Assembly (NCBI GenBank): GCA_958477305.1
Contig: CAUEFI010000019.1
Coordinates: forward strand, 1 to 61,663
Reading direction: 5' to 3'
Source of the DNA: HGM12998 sp900756495
GTDB taxonomy: Bacteria > Bacillota > Clostridia > Oscillospirales > Oscillospiraceae
Length of the DNA stretch: 61,663 nucleotides
Every line of letters begins with the position of its first letter. The first letter of the stretch is position 1. A program made the translations under genes and the position numbers. Under the pieces are notes generated by a model. The model was not told where the DNA came from, made no database searches, and saw nothing but the letters and a program-made list of their open reading frames with translations. Positions 35,247-44,981 of this stretch are shown here, piece after piece.

Positions 35247-38200
35247 TCAGAATGCGGTAAACCGCATCAGGACCATCGCAACCTGCGCACGGGTCGCATA
35301 CCCTTGCGGATCTAACATTCCGGCACCTATGCCGGAGAGCAACTGCCTGCCGACAGCCCACTGTACCGCTTCCGCCGCAAAGCCGCTGACTCGTGGTGCA
35401 TCGGAGAAAGCGTCAAGAGAAATTGCTGCGGACATATTCCCGCCCTTTTGGGCTGCATAGCGGTACAGAATCGCCGCCATCTGTTCTCGGCTTATACCGG
35501 CCTCCGGCCGGAAGGTCCCGTCGCTGTAGCCGTTAACAATACCGCTTTCAGCAGCCCAGACGACGGCCTTCTCATAATAGCTTCCGCCAGCTACATCCGG
35601 AAACACGCATTCATCCGGGACTGCAGGCTCGCCTTCCATCCGATATAAAACTGTAACCAGCATGGCGCGGCTCATCGTCTCATTGGGAGCAAACATTGTG
35701 GTGGAGACACCGTTGAACAGGCCTTCGTCTACCACATAATTCACCGCCTCGTAGTACCAGGCGGCTTCGCTGACATCTTCAAAACCATCGTTCTGAAGAT
35801 CTGTGTGTCCAGTCTCAACCTTCTGAAATGATACGGTCACATGTACGCCGCCAGCCGGCATGATGAAGCGATAGACGCCGTCCTCCACAGTAGCCGGCAC
35901 TTTGCGACCGGCGTGATCTGTAATTTGGACATCCTCTACCGTATACCCGTTGTCAGCGCAGACCGTCACTGCAACACTGCTTCCGGCCCTCGCACTGTCC
36001 ACATTTGAGGAAATGGTTCCTCCGGTACCTGCGGACAACTCTATGCTGTAGGCGGGGCTTCTGCCGCCGGAGCTGCCGCTGGTACCGCCGCCCGCCGCAT
36101 TACTGACGGCCACATAGTAGGTAGCCGTTTGACCCGCCCAGGTCACGGTCAGTATCTGACGCCCCACCGTGCCGGGGTCGAACCCGGACACCATGGCGGC
36201 AGTCATATCAATGGTTTCCCTGCTGCCGTCGTTATAGACCACCTGAACCGTGCCTCCGGCCACATCCAACTGCTCTCCCTTCAGGTAGCTGACCTTTTCC
36301 GGCTCTGTGAGAATCCCGATGGATACCGCCTGCTTCTGGGCAGGCAGAAAGCTTTCCGAGTAGACGTAGTAGGAACTGTCTCCCGTCAGCTGCACCCGGC
36401 AGCGAATGGCCACCAGATCATCTGCATCTCCAAAAGCGGTCAGGCACTCGTTATCCAAGACGGGCGTGCCGGAGACCGGGATTAGCTCAAACCTGTCCAG
36501 CTGATATTCGGTGGGCCCCGCAATGCTGTTCCACCAGGGCTCGACGTAGGTTGACCCCTCGTCAAAGGTTCCGGGCTCGTGGTAAGCCAACGTGCGGACA
36601 ACGGCGGTCACTCTGCCGGTCTCCGAGTCGACAGCGGGGAGAATCTCCCGGATATAGTCGTCGGTATGGTGGGGAATATCCGTGGTAAAGCCTTGATAGC
36701 CCTGCACATAGTAGGCATCCTGGACGGCTTCATCGGAAGTTGGCCAGGGATAGGCTGTCTGCCCAAAATGCTTAAGCTCCTCCAAAAACTCCGTATTCAT
36801 GCTGTCCCACGTGGCATGCCAAGTGGAGTTCAGGGGGCGGTATTCTATTTCTGTGGCATAGATGCGTTCAGGCGTGTGATAGCTGCTGACCGTGGCCAGA
36901 TACTGGGCAGAGATTCCCATCGAAGTCACATATTCCACAACGCTTTTGGTAAAGCACATCATATCGCTGCGGCTTCGCAGGCCATATTTGTCCATCAGGT
37001 CGATGATTCGATTGAGGGTCTCGGTGCGTCCGTCCTTGATCTCATGGTGCAGGCGCAGTTCCGGAAACTCGGTATCAATGGCCCCATATAGCTGATACAG
37101 CTGCTGCATGCGGATGTCTTCGTTGTAGGTGGAGTGCAGATATTCTAAATCTCCCTCCCAGCTGCGCTGGGTAATCGTTTTTGCATTGTTAGCTTCTTTT
37201 TGCTCCTCCGTGAGAGGCGCGTCGTCATCATACACAAAGTATCCTGTAATGTTGTTGTTGTGCATCAAAATCAGCTTCTTGTCCAGCGTCATATATACGT
37301 CGAACTCTACGGAGGAAGCGCCGCTCTGTGCAGCAGAGACAATGCTCTCCACGCTGTTTTCGGGGTTTGCAGACTCATTGCCCATATCGCCCCGATGCCC
37401 CACCACATGGCCGCCGCGGACAAGGATATTCCCGCCGCCGGCTTCAAACAGCTCCCCCTCCAGCGCGGCAAGATTGGCTTTATAGTTTTTGGACAGGATT
37501 CCGTTTACGCCGGTGACTATCAGATCATAGAAGTCCTCCTCAGCAACGGCCGTCTCTGCTTCCACAAGGACGTAAATTAGATTTCCCTGGAGATAATGGA
37601 CATGTTCCTTTGTCACAGCGCTTTCCGGCAGCAGGGCGGTTCGGTATCCCCGTCCGAAAAGGGCATCATAGCGCTCCTGGGCCGACAGCTGATCGTAGGG
37701 CTTATTGTATGTAACATATTCATAGACCTGGTCGGCCGTGACCGCATAATCATCCCCGAATTCGTGCGAGATGTTGCCGGGGGCCCTCAAAGTTTCCCCG
37801 GTAAAATCCACCACGCCGCGCACAGTGCCGGCCGCCCCGGTGACAATCTCCAGCAGTTCCACGTCGTTGGAGATAACCCAGAGGTTGCCCGCTCCGTTTT
37901 CTCTGACAAAGCTGGCCAGCGCGTTTGCAGTCTCTGTGTCACCCAGGGCGATACGGGCTCCAACGTTGGTCTTGGGCTGGTTGGCTACGTACAGATCGGC
38001 AAAGGTACCCAGCAGAGTATCGCCTCCGTAGGCGTAAAGAACGCCGTCTGCCGTCCTCACGTCAAAGATCAGTGCAGAAGGGCGCGCCGCTTCGCCGGAG
38101 ACATCGGAAGTATCCGGAGTAGCGGACTGCATGACAATAGGCGCAGCATTGATATCTGTAGCCGGTTCATAGATATCCGTATGATAGGAACTGCGGGGGT

Positions 38201-40799
38201 TGAACTGCCAGTCCACATTTTCTCCCGATAAATCCGTGCTGATACGAATCTTCTTGATCTTCAACTGAGGACCTGAGGTATTAAACCCAAAGCCGCCGTT
38301 TAAAGGTGCAAACAGATTACCGGACAGATTGGCAGTGAGCACCTGCACACCGTCGATGAAGCCATAGAGTACATCGTCCTTGACAATGGCTTTATATTGA
38401 AAGAACGCTTCCGGCTTTGTCACATAACTGGTCAAATCTTCGTATTTGTCCTGGCTAATCTTGCCCTCACCGGTACCGATAAAGTCCAGAATGGGCGTGT
38501 TGATATGCCCTGTCCAATTGGCCGGTCCGTTCTCCCGGCAGAACTCCGCGCCGGTGCCGTCGTTTTGTTTAAAGAACGCGTACTGGAAGTGATGGGATAG
38601 GTCGGACTTACCGAAGCACATTGTGGCCCAGTTGCCGCCAATGGTCTCAGGAATGGCGATTTCGGCTTCAAAAACATACTCATCACCTGAGTAGTAGACC
38701 GGTAGATAGATGGATGAGACAGGTCGGGGATAATTGTTACCCTGGTAGAGCAGCACGCCGTCCTCCACCTTGCACTGGGTCAGTCCGGCACCTCCGTCAT
38801 ATTGCAGGAGATCGCTCAAAAAATCGTCCTGTTCCAACTCTGTCATGGCAGAGAAATCAACGGTGTATTCGCAGTCCACATAAAGCGTGTGGGAAACCGA
38901 AAACCCTTCCGCGCTGTAAGTGAAAGTATACCTTCCGCCGCCAGCGTCAGCAACCTCGACGTCCAGATGCTTGGCGGCCAGGCTGCTGAGTTGCTCCTCC
39001 GCATATACCTGCAGCCCAGCGCAGGTGGTCTGGTTCGGATTGTGCTCGATAACTGCGTTCCAAGACTCCTGGGCCAAACGCTCATAATCTGCACGGTACA
39101 CGAAACGCTCAGCATCAATTTCCGCATTGTGCCGGATTTCAGCGGCGTTCAAAGTCCGGTCATAGATGCGGATGGCCTTGACACTACCGGAAAACACGCG
39201 GTTAGAAACAGTATCTGTTGCCGCACCGAAAATCACCTGCGGCACCTCGCCAGCCCCCGCCCCTTCATAGGAGGTGACGTTGGGATTATAGTTATAGACA
39301 AAATCAGAAGTACTCTGTACCTCACCGTTCTGATACCATACTGTAGAAGATCCATTCTGATAACTCAGGGCATTGGTCGCGCCGTCGATACTGCCAGCAG
39401 AAACATTGGCCCGTTTTCCGCTGTCGCTGGAGACATCTTGGTCGTTGGCCTTAAAGTTGACCGTACTCTGACTGCTGTTCTGATAAATGACAAAATTGTC
39501 ATTTGGGGTCCTGCCAGGGACGGCAGTCTGGGCAATCCATTGGTCAGAGCCAGTCAGGGCCATGATGTTGGCCGTCGCTTGGCTGGTGGAACCGCAGTAG
39601 TCATCCATCAAAAACTCTATGGTAAATTGTCCTCCTGCGATAGCCTGACGAACTGAATCCGGCAGAATGATATAATCCATTCCTGTCCCGGCGCCAATGG
39701 AAAGGCTCTGACCGTCGGCGCCCCAGGAATTGCCGTTCAGGGAAATGGATTGGCTGGGATCCGCCAGATTGGTCCAGACACCGGCGGAATTGCTGTGGCC
39801 GTGGCCAGTGTTGTTCAGACCGTCCAGACGGACCACCAGGCCATCCTGGATATAGCCGTCCTCGTCGTACTCGGGCTGGGGGTAATAACGCGCCTCATCG
39901 GCCGCGGCATTCTGAGCAGCTTCTTCGGCCGTCAGTTCCCGGTTGTATATGCGAATGGCCTTAATCTTGGCAAAAAAAGCGCGGTTGCTCACCGTATCGG
40001 AGGCCGCTCCGAAGATGACCTGGGGAGGCCGTTCGGTCTGGTAGCTCCCTTCGACGACAAACCCGTCGGCTGAAACGGTGTTGCTGGTGTTTTTTGCTGT
40101 ACTGGCAGTCTCTCCATCCAGATACCAGACGCTGTTGCCCCCGCTTTGAAAGGTGATGGTATTGGTCACTTGATTGATTGCGGCAGCATCCACCTTGGCG
40201 TAGTCCGGTCCGCTGGAGTTCACTTTTGTGTATTGTACGCCGTCAGTGGTATAACAGGTCCGGAAGCAGAACTTTCCGTCGTTGTTACCACCGGCCTGGT
40301 TCATAAAGATGACAAAGCTGTCGTTGGGCGTTGCTCCTTTTTCCGTTAAGGAGGCAATCCACTCGTCATCTCCGGTCAGTGCCATAAGATTGCGAATCGT
40401 ACCGGAGTCCTTGGAGGTATCGAAGTCCTCCAACAAAAATTCAACAGTAAACGCCTTTCCGCAAATAGCCTGGCGGACCGAATCCGGCAGAACAATATAG
40501 TTGTTAAGGTCCAGATAGTCCGTCCCCCATGCATTGTCCCTAATATCAATGGTCTCACCTGGATTTACCAAATTGACCCATCCCGTAGCTTCAGCACTGT
40601 GGGTTCCGGTTCCCTCATTGTCAATCGCATCCAGGTGCAGAATCAGGCCGTCCGTCACATAGTCTTTAGGCACGCTGTCTGTGGCCGCGGCCGGAAGAAT
40701 GCCGAGCAGCACGGTAATACTCAGGATGAGTGCGGGCAACCGCAGGAGCCGATTGTAAAATGTCCTTACCGCCGGTCGTTCTTTTTTTCTCTGTTTCAT
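35247..40799 (-). CDS. Giant secreted SLH protein with LamG-like and glycerophosphodiester phosphodiesterase domains
   Basis: 1850 aa. Residues 1-40 are a signal peptide. Two LamG/concanavalin-like modules (~45-300 and ~313-565) repeat the pattern DGLILHLDAIDNEGTG / DGLVVRLDGLNNTGHG and IVLPDSVRQAI. A third beta-sandwich lies at ~645-865. A GDPD domain spans ~1130-1390 (VVGHRGDMGNESANPENSVE, VEFDVYMTLDKKLILMHNNN); the usual HD after the second motif is HN. A Big_3-type Ig domain (~1515-1590), an InlB-repeat-like module and three SLH domains (~1665-1850, PDVAGGSYYEKAVVWAAESG) follow. The SLH triplet anchors it to the cell-wall polymer, so it displays a phosphodiesterase and carbohydrate-binding-type modules at the surface, perhaps for teichoic-acid or lipid headgroup scavenging. 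The Asn change raises doubt about catalysis. Confidence 0.9.
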   Translation of the reverse strand: MKQRKKERPAVRTFYNRLLRLPALILSITVLLGILPAAATDSVPKDYVTDGLILHLDAIDNEGTGTHSAEATGWVNLVNPGETIDIRDNAWGTDYLDLNNYIVLPDSVRQAICGKAFTVEFLLEDFDTSKDSGTIRNLMALTGDDEWIASLTEKGATPNDSFVIFMNQAGGNNDGKFCFRTCYTTDGVQYTKVNSSGPDYAKVDAAAINQVTNTITFQSGGNSVWYLDGETASTAKNTSNTVSADGFVVEGSYQTERPPQVIFGAASDTVSNRAFFAKIKAIRIYNRELTAEEAAQNAAADEARYYPQPEYDEDGYIQDGLVVRLDGLNNTGHGHSNSAGVWTNLADPSQSISLNGNSWGADGQSLSIGAGTGMDYIILPDSVRQAIAGGQFTIEFLMDDYCGSTSQATANIMALTGSDQWIAQTAVPGRTPNDNFVIYQNSSQSTVNFKANDQDVSSDSGKRANVSAGSIDGATNALSYQNGSSTVWYQNGEVQSTSDFVYNYNPNVTSYEGAGAGEVPQVIFGAATDTVSNRVFSGSVKAIRIYDRTLNAAEIRHNAEIDAERFVYRADYERLAQESWNAVIEHNPNQTTCAGLQVYAEEQLSSLAAKHLDVEVADAGGGRYTFTYSAEGFSVSHTLYVDCEYTVDFSAMTELEQDDFLSDLLQYDGGAGLTQCKVEDGVLLYQGNNYPRPVSSIYLPVYYSGDEYVFEAEIAIPETIGGNWATMCFGKSDLSHHFQYAFFKQNDGTGAEFCRENGPANWTGHINTPILDFIGTGEGKISQDKYEDLTSYVTKPEAFFQYKAIVKDDVLYGFIDGVQVLTANLSGNLFAPLNGGFGFNTSGPQLKIKKIRISTDLSGENVDWQFNPRSSYHTDIYEPATDINAAPIVMQSATPDTSDVSGEAARPSALIFDVRTADGVLYAYGGDTLLGTFADLYVANQPKTNVGARIALGDTETANALASFVRENGAGNLWVISNDVELLEIVTGAAGTVRGVVDFTGETLRAPGNISHEFGDDYAVTADQVYEYVTYNKPYDQLSAQERYDALFGRGYRTALLPESAVTKEHVHYLQGNLIYVLVEAETAVAEEDFYDLIVTGVNGILSKNYKANLAALEGELFEAGGGNILVRGGHVVGHRGDMGNESANPENSVESIVSAAQSGASSVEFDVYMTLDKKLILMHNNNITGYFVYDDDAPLTEEQKEANNAKTITQRSWEGDLEYLHSTYNEDIRMQQLYQLYGAIDTEFPELRLHHEIKDGRTETLNRIIDLMDKYGLRSRSDMMCFTKSVVEYVTSMGISAQYLATVSSYHTPERIYATEIEYRPLNSTWHATWDSMNTEFLEELKHFGQTAYPWPTSDEAVQDAYYVQGYQGFTTDIPHHTDDYIREILPAVDSETGRVTAVVRTLAYHEPGTFDEGSTYVEPWWNSIAGPTEYQLDRFELIPVSGTPVLDNECLTAFGDADDLVAIRCRVQLTGDSSYYVYSESFLPAQKQAVSIGILTEPEKVSYLKGEQLDVAGGTVQVVYNDGSRETIDMTAAMVSGFDPGTVGRQILTVTWAGQTATYYVAVSNAAGGGTSGSSGGRSPAYSIELSAGTGGTISSNVDSARAGSSVAVTVCADNGYTVEDVQITDHAGRKVPATVEDGVYRFIMPAGGVHVTVSFQKVETGHTDLQNDGFEDVSEAAWYYEAVNYVVDEGLFNGVSTTMFAPNETMSRAMLVTVLYRMEGEPAVPDECVFPDVAGGSYYEKAVVWAAESGIVNGYSDGTFRPEAGISREQMAAILYRYAAQKGGNMSAAISLDAFSDAPRVSGFAAEAVQWAVGRQLLSGIGAGMLDPQGYATRAQVAMVLMRFTAF

Positions 40800-40985
40800 T
40801 TGCTACCCCCCCTCTTTTAACATGGAATCTATTGTACCGGCCGTTTGGAGACATTGAAAGCACCGCAAAGTCAAGTGTATGTAAATTTTCGTCATCTAGC
40901 CGCCAGCCACAGCTCCATGGATGAAGTGCCACGCCCTGGTTTACGCGCCGACATGCGCTGTTCTTTCATCACTTATTCTAAAAAA

Positions 40986-41023
40986 CGGACAAGAAATCGC
41001 AGCATACTACGATTTCTTGTCCG
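40986..41023 (-). terminator. Terminator of the ferritin-like gene
   Basis: 14-bp perfect stem CGGACAAGAAATCG/CGATTTCTTGTCCG with a 10-nt loop, followed on the minus strand by TTTTT. It lies 43 bp past the stop at 41066. The rest of 40800-41065 shows no gene. Confidence 0.85.
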
Positions 41024-41065
41024 TCTCAGATATACCTGATAAACCGCTCCAGGAACAACTTTTCT

Positions 41066-41659
41066 CTATCTGCGCGCAGGCGCTGTACCTGAATCGGACG
41101 CAGAACGGATCCGCTCCATTGCAGCTGTGCTCATGAGTCCGTTCCCTGCATAGCTCTCCAGGAGAGTACGCAGAATATCCACGTGAAGCTTCTCGTCCAC
41201 AATGATCCGCCGCAGGTTTTCAGCCACGCCGCCGTCCCGGATCCAGCGCAGCTGGTTTTCATATTTCTGTATGGTGGCCCTCTCCTCGCGCAGCGCATTT
41301 TGAAGCAGCGGCCCCAATTTGCGGGGATAGTGGTTATATTCCGGCGTCCACCAGGTACGCCGCCCCTGCCGGGCCGTCCACAGCCGGGGATCCATCCCCA
41401 GCTGCAGGGCCAGCGTCCCGAAAATCTCCAGGTGCCTCATCTCTACCATACTGATGTGATGAAAGCACTCGGCAAGCTCCGGCATCCCCGCCGTCACCAG
41501 GCGATTATAACAGTATAAGCTCACCGCCGACATCTCCGAATTGCAGCCGCCCATATTGTCCAGCATGGCCACGCCATAGCGCTGGTTCCGTCCATCAGTC
41601 CTTGTGGGCGGATACGGCTCCGCGCTCTGGTAAGTAAAACTGCATCTCTCCTCTTCCAT
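41066..41659 (-). CDS. Ferritin-like (rubrerythrin/bacterioferritin-type) diiron protein
   Basis: 197 aa four-helix-bundle protein with diiron ligand motifs: E in NSEMSAVSLY, EMRH in HHISMVEMRHLEIFG, E in REERATIQKYE, and DEKLH in IIVDEKLHVDIL. It lacks the C-terminal rubredoxin domain of classic rubrerythrin. The family reduces peroxide or stores iron in anaerobes; similar proteins are found in spore coats, so either role is possible. ATG 41659 has GGGAGGATAG. Monocistronic, with a strong terminator. Confidence 0.85.
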   Translation of the reverse strand: MEEERCSFTYQSAEPYPPTRTDGRNQRYGVAMLDNMGGCNSEMSAVSLYCYNRLVTAGMPELAECFHHISMVEMRHLEIFGTLALQLGMDPRLWTARQGRRTWWTPEYNHYPRKLGPLLQNALREERATIQKYENQLRWIRDGGVAENLRRIIVDEKLHVDILRTLLESYAGNGLMSTAAMERIRSASDSGTAPARR

Positions 41660-41819
41660 CTCTATCCTCCCTTCACCATTCGTCTCTCATATCTATGAAT
41701 TTCTGCAGGATGTCATTCCTGTGTGTCACCGTCTTTTTAATCTAATTTTAAAAATTATATTTAATATTTATCTTGATTATTTATAATGATGTGTGTTATA
41801 CTAATTTTGGGTGATGAAT

Positions 41820-42575
41820 ATGAATAACCAATCCATTCTTTCGCATACCGGTACAGATGCCTATTACCGCCATGCCCCTGCCTCCCTGCTGCGGCGTACA
41901 GGCGAAAAAGGCCGCAACCCCTATGATGGTCTGCGGCCCTGGTCTGCCGCCACACACGGCGCCGGCGCCGTGCTGGCCGCCCTGGGGACTTTGCTGCTGC
42001 TCATCCGCGCCGTGCTCCTGGATGCCGGAGTGTGGCACATTGCTTCCTTCTCCATCTATGGTCTGAGTATGGTTGGGCTCTACACCGCCAGCACCCTCTA
42101 TCACAGCGTCAATACCTCTGTCAAAGGCCGCATAGCCCTGCGCAAATTTGACCATGCCTCCATTTATTTTCTCATCGCTGGAACCTATACGCCCGTCTGC
42201 CTGATTGTCCTTCGGAATTATAGCGCCTGGGGCTGGGCCATGTTCGGCGTTATTTGGGGGCTGGCACTGGCCGGACTGGTCCTCACTCTGGTCTGGATCT
42301 CGGCCCCCCGCTGGCTTACCTCCTCTATCTACCTCTTTATGGGCTGGATTGCCGCAATTATTCTGGTCCCCCTGTATCGGCTTCTTCCCACCGCCGGTTT
42401 TTTCTGGCTCTTAGGCGGCGGACTGTTCTATACCGTCGGCGGCGTCCTCTATGCAGTCAAGTGGCCAGGGCGGAACAATCCCCGCTTTGGCTGCCACGAG
42501 ATTTTTCATCTCTTTATCCTTCTGGGCAGCGTCTGCCACTTCTTCCTCATGTTTTTCGTCATCTCGTCTATGTAA
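41820..42575 (+). CDS. Hemolysin III / TrhA (PAQR-family) membrane protein
   Basis: 251 aa protein with seven predicted transmembrane helices and the family motifs WSAATHGAGAVLAALG (His in helix 1), STLYHSVN, LRKFDHASIYFLIAGTYTPVCL and CHEIFHLFILLGSVCHF, whose histidines form the putative zinc hydrolase site. Such proteins maintain membrane fluidity. I chose ATG 41820 (MNNQSILSHTGTD), 5 nt after GGGTGA; GTG 41811 and ATG 41814 open the same frame. TTGATT-N18-TATACT (41773-41802) could be its promoter but would leave a very short leader. Confidence 0.92.
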   Translation: MNNQSILSHTGTDAYYRHAPASLLRRTGEKGRNPYDGLRPWSAATHGAGAVLAALGTLLLLIRAVLLDAGVWHIASFSIYGLSMVGLYTASTLYHSVNTSVKGRIALRKFDHASIYFLIAGTYTPVCLIVLRNYSAWGWAMFGVIWGLALAGLVLTLVWISAPRWLTSSIYLFMGWIAAIILVPLYRLLPTAGFFWLLGGGLFYTVGGVLYAVKWPGRNNPRFGCHEIFHLFILLGSVCHFFLMFFVISSM

Positions 42576-42615
42576 AAGCAGGCCGGACTCTGTGGATAAG
42601 CGCGGCCCGTGAACA

Positions 42616-42653
42616 ACACACAGGGCGCCGGAAAATCCCGGCGCCCTGTGTGT
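42616..42653 (+). terminator. Hairpin after the TrhA gene
   Basis: 16-bp stem ACACACAGGGCGCCGG / CCGGCGCCCTGTGTGT with a 6-nt loop; weak U content follows. It separates the TrhA gene from the convergent Dph6-like gene. Confidence 0.7.
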
Positions 42654-42721
42654 ATATCCTTCCGCACTTGCGCCGCCTTCTGCGGCCATTGCGGCGAATC
42701 TCCATGCCATACTTCATGTCA

Positions 42722-43408
42722 TTACTCCAATTCAAGATACCAGTATCTGTGGGGCTCTCCGGTAATCAAGTCAGGATAATCTCTGCAAAATTTTCTCTTG
42801 ATTCCGAATACAGCCGGACGGCGAAATATAGGGCCATCAAATACGAATGAGTGATACTCCCCGTTTTCTCCGCAAATATCTGCATTGGCGGGCAGTGCAC
42901 CTAAAAAATCTTCATCAATCATTTTTCCAAGCCATGATTCAGGCAGCACTGCATTGTCCACACAGGTTACAATTGCTTTGAATCCGAGCTGAATAAATGC
43001 TCTTATAACTTCCTCTGTCGGGATATTCCAAAGCGGAAATTCTGCTGTAATTCCCGCCTTTTCACACTGATGTGTTCTGTTTTTTCGCTGTCTTTCCAAA
43101 TATATATCTCCGAACAGGGCTGTGTGAAAGCCCTGTTCCTTCCATTCCCTCACCTGCTCTGACATGGCGTTTTCATATTCCGTTTTTGTCCACAGCGGAT
43201 CAAACGAAAAAATTGTCAGTGGAATGCCGATGGCCTCCGCCTGCCTTTTCAGTAAATCTACGCCAACTTCATGCATGGAAACCTTCTCGCAATCCGAAGT
43301 TACAGCTGAAAACAGCGTTTCGATAGAGTAGCGTTCAGAACGGATCGCATAGTATAACGCCAATGCAGAATCCTTACCGCTGCTCCAATTAAAGTATGCC
43401 TTTTGCAT
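42722..43408 (-). CDS. Dph6-related ATP pyrophosphatase (diphthine-ammonia ligase-like)
   Basis: 228 aa PP-loop protein. It starts MQKAYFNWSSGKDSALALYYA (PP-loop SSGKDS) and contains the family segments FGDIYLERQRKNRTHQCEKAGITAEFPLW and DICGENGEYHSFVFDGPIF (GENGEYHT-like signature of Dph6/MJ0570 proteins). Eukaryotic Dph6 amidates diphthine, but bacteria lack diphthamide, so the bacterial substrate is unknown. ATG 43408 has GAGGGAA; the frame extends to 43441 without support. Stands alone. Confidence 0.88.
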   Translation of the reverse strand: MQKAYFNWSSGKDSALALYYAIRSERYSIETLFSAVTSDCEKVSMHEVGVDLLKRQAEAIGIPLTIFSFDPLWTKTEYENAMSEQVREWKEQGFHTALFGDIYLERQRKNRTHQCEKAGITAEFPLWNIPTEEVIRAFIQLGFKAIVTCVDNAVLPESWLGKMIDEDFLGALPANADICGENGEYHSFVFDGPIFRRPAVFGIKRKFCRDYPDLITGEPHRYWYLELE

Positions 43409-43581
43409 CTGATTCCCTCTAACAAACTCAATTAATCTCACTTTTTGAAGCTACCAACCAAGGTATTTATTATGAACTTCTTTTACCGTCTATTCTTTCC
43501 CTGGGCTTTCCCTCTCTTTGCCCCGCCAAAAACGGTGACGTGGCTTTCGTGCTCCATGCCTCTGCCCCAGTGAAACCAAAA

Positions 43582-43610
43582 ACAGGTGGGACTTACTCGT
43601 CCGCACCTGT
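43582..43610 (-). terminator. Terminator overlapping the trmB stop codon
   Basis: Stem ACAGGTGCGGAC / GTCCCACCTGT on the minus strand (one mismatch), followed by TTTTTGG. The hairpin includes the trmB stop at 43593-43595. Confidence 0.8.
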
Positions 43611-44270
43611 TTCCTTCTCCTGCCTTTCCGGAAGGGCACCCATGGTGCCCACGCACCGATTGATGGGAATTCCCTGCAGATGAAACTTTTCTTCATAATC
43701 CGTCATCACACCTTGAATGCCGCCGGCGTGAAGATTTCGGCTCACTTCGGAGAGCATAAAGCCCGCTTTAGGAAATTGGAACAGCGACCACTCAAACAGA
43801 TCATGATTATCGGTTTTAAAATGTATCTGTCCGCCTTTTCTCAGTACCTCCCGGTAACGCATCAAAAAATTAGGGTGAGTCAGCCTGCGTTTAGCCTGCC
43901 GCGCAGGGGGCCAAGGATCGCAGAAATTGATATAGATTAGATCCACTTCGCCGGGGGCAAAGTACTCGGGTAATTGGGCCGCGTCCCCATCCACGAATTT
44001 GACATGGCGCAATCCTATGGATTCAGCCCGCTCCATGGCGGTGATCATAGCGTCCGGTACCCGCTCTATGGCGATAAAAAGTGCCTCCGGATGGGCAGCG
44101 GCAGTCTCAATGGTAAAGCGGCCCTTGCCGCACCCCAACTCTACCCGCAGCTCTGCAGCTTCAGGCATCAGTTCCCGCCACCTGCCGCGCATCTCCTCTG
44201 GTTTTTTCACCAAGAGATCCGCACAGCGCTCCATCCGCGCCTCCAGGTTGGGTTTCTTTCTCATTCGCAT
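43593..44270 (-). CDS. trmB: tRNA (guanine-N7)-methyltransferase
   Basis: 225 aa SAM-dependent enzyme that makes m7G46 in tRNA variable loops. Motifs: VELGCGKGRFTIETAA (SAM site), INFCDPWPPARQAKRRLTHPNFL (family signature DPWP, K, RR, T), KTDNHDLFEWSL and VMTDYEEKFHLQGIPI. Start ATG 44270 follows AAGGTG; ATG at 44264 is an alternative. It is read from a good promoter at 44305-44333 and lies divergent to tRNA-Pro. Confidence 0.96.
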   Translation of the reverse strand: MRMRKKPNLEARMERCADLLVKKPEEMRGRWRELMPEAAELRVELGCGKGRFTIETAAAHPEALFIAIERVPDAMITAMERAESIGLRHVKFVDGDAAQLPEYFAPGEVDLIYINFCDPWPPARQAKRRLTHPNFLMRYREVLRKGGQIHFKTDNHDLFEWSLFQFPKAGFMLSEVSRNLHAGGIQGVMTDYEEKFHLQGIPINRCVGTMGALPERQEKETGADE

Positions 44271-44304
44271 CGCTCTCTCACACCTTGTTCAACTATAATA
44301 AATA

Positions 44305-44333
44305 ATTATATCATCTTTGTCCCGCACTTGCAA
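44305..44333 (-). promoter_or_regulatory. Promoter of trmB
   Basis: Minus strand TTGCAA (44333-44328), 17-bp spacer, TATAAT (44310-44305) with an extended -10 TGA just before it. Confidence 0.75.
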
Positions 44334-44508
44334 TCTCATCGTTCCTGTGTTAGAATATCTTTTAGTTATGTCACAGCCCCTCTGCAGCATGGTAAAAAGC
44401 AGCTTTTCAGTGCTATCGGCGCTGTTCAGGAGCCAGTCATCATAATGTTGGCAGGTATAGAAGTTCACCTTTTTTCTTCGCTGTGCTGTACGCAGAAAAT
44501 ATGAATAT

Positions 44509-44584
44509 CCGGGTGTAGCGCAGTTGGTAGCGCGCTTGCTTTGGGAGCAAGATGCCGGGAGTTCGAGTCTCCCCACTCGGACCA
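44509..44584 (+). tRNA. tRNA-Pro (anticodon TGG)
   Basis: 76 nt cloverleaf: acceptor CCGGGTG/CACTCGG, D stem GCGC/GCGC with loop AGTTGGTA, anticodon stem CTTGC/GCAAG around TTTGGGA (anticodon TGG), T arm GGGAG-TTCGAGT-CTCCC, discriminator A and encoded CCA. The downstream 1.1 kb contains remnants of a conjugative element, a common neighbour of tRNA genes, but I see no duplicated tRNA 3' end marking an attachment site. Confidence 0.97.
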
Positions 44585-44664
44585 AACAATGATAATCCGA
44601 ACTACATTATCCAGGTGGGTAATGTGTTCGGATTTATCATTTCTATTGAGAATGTGCTTTAATG

Positions 44665-44697
44665 GACAAGGGCAGGAATCAAATTCCTGCCCTTGTC
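44665..44697. terminator. Hairpin downstream of tRNA-Pro
   Basis: 15-bp stem GACAAGGGCAGGAAT / ATTCCTGCCCTTGTC with a 3-nt centre, followed on the plus strand by TATTTCTTCC. A weaker imperfect hairpin (44589-44637) precedes it. Likely ends tRNA-Pro transcription. Confidence 0.7.
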
Positions 44698-44777
44698 TAT
44701 TTCTTCCTTGTATGCTAAAATCCATGTAAAAGGTTATTCGATAATCCTTTTAAGTTCCTGAAAGGTGGTGATTTGGT

Positions 44778-44981
44778 TTGAAAAAAGCGATTATTGGAGT
44801 TGGATTGTTAATATGTGGAACAATCGGTGTTTCATCTCAGCGGATAATTGATACTATTTTTGTAGCAAATAACTGGCAAGTTGCACATTCTGGAATTAAC
44901 CTATTATATATACTAAGCGGTTTAGCAATAGTCGCAGGCGTTATACTTTGTATATTCTCTCTAACAGGAAAAGATAAATAG
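44778..44981 (+). CDS. Small two-helix membrane protein, hypothetical
   Basis: 67 aa, starting at TTG 44778 with AAAGGTGGTG upstream. Two hydrophobic segments (residues ~3-20 KAIIGVGLLICGTIGV and ~40-62 INLLYILSGLAIVAGVILCIF) end in a basic GKDK tail. AT-rich compared with the core genes. I do not recognise a family. It lies between tRNA-Pro and the conjugative-element remnant and may be cargo of that element. Confidence 0.6.
   Translation: MKKAIIGVGLLICGTIGVSSQRIIDTIFVANNWQVAHSGINLLYILSGLAIVAGVILCIFSLTGKDK

Noticed and set aside
44289..44585. 98-codon minus-strand frame over tRNA-Pro
   Set aside because: It is the well-known antisense translation of a tRNA gene.
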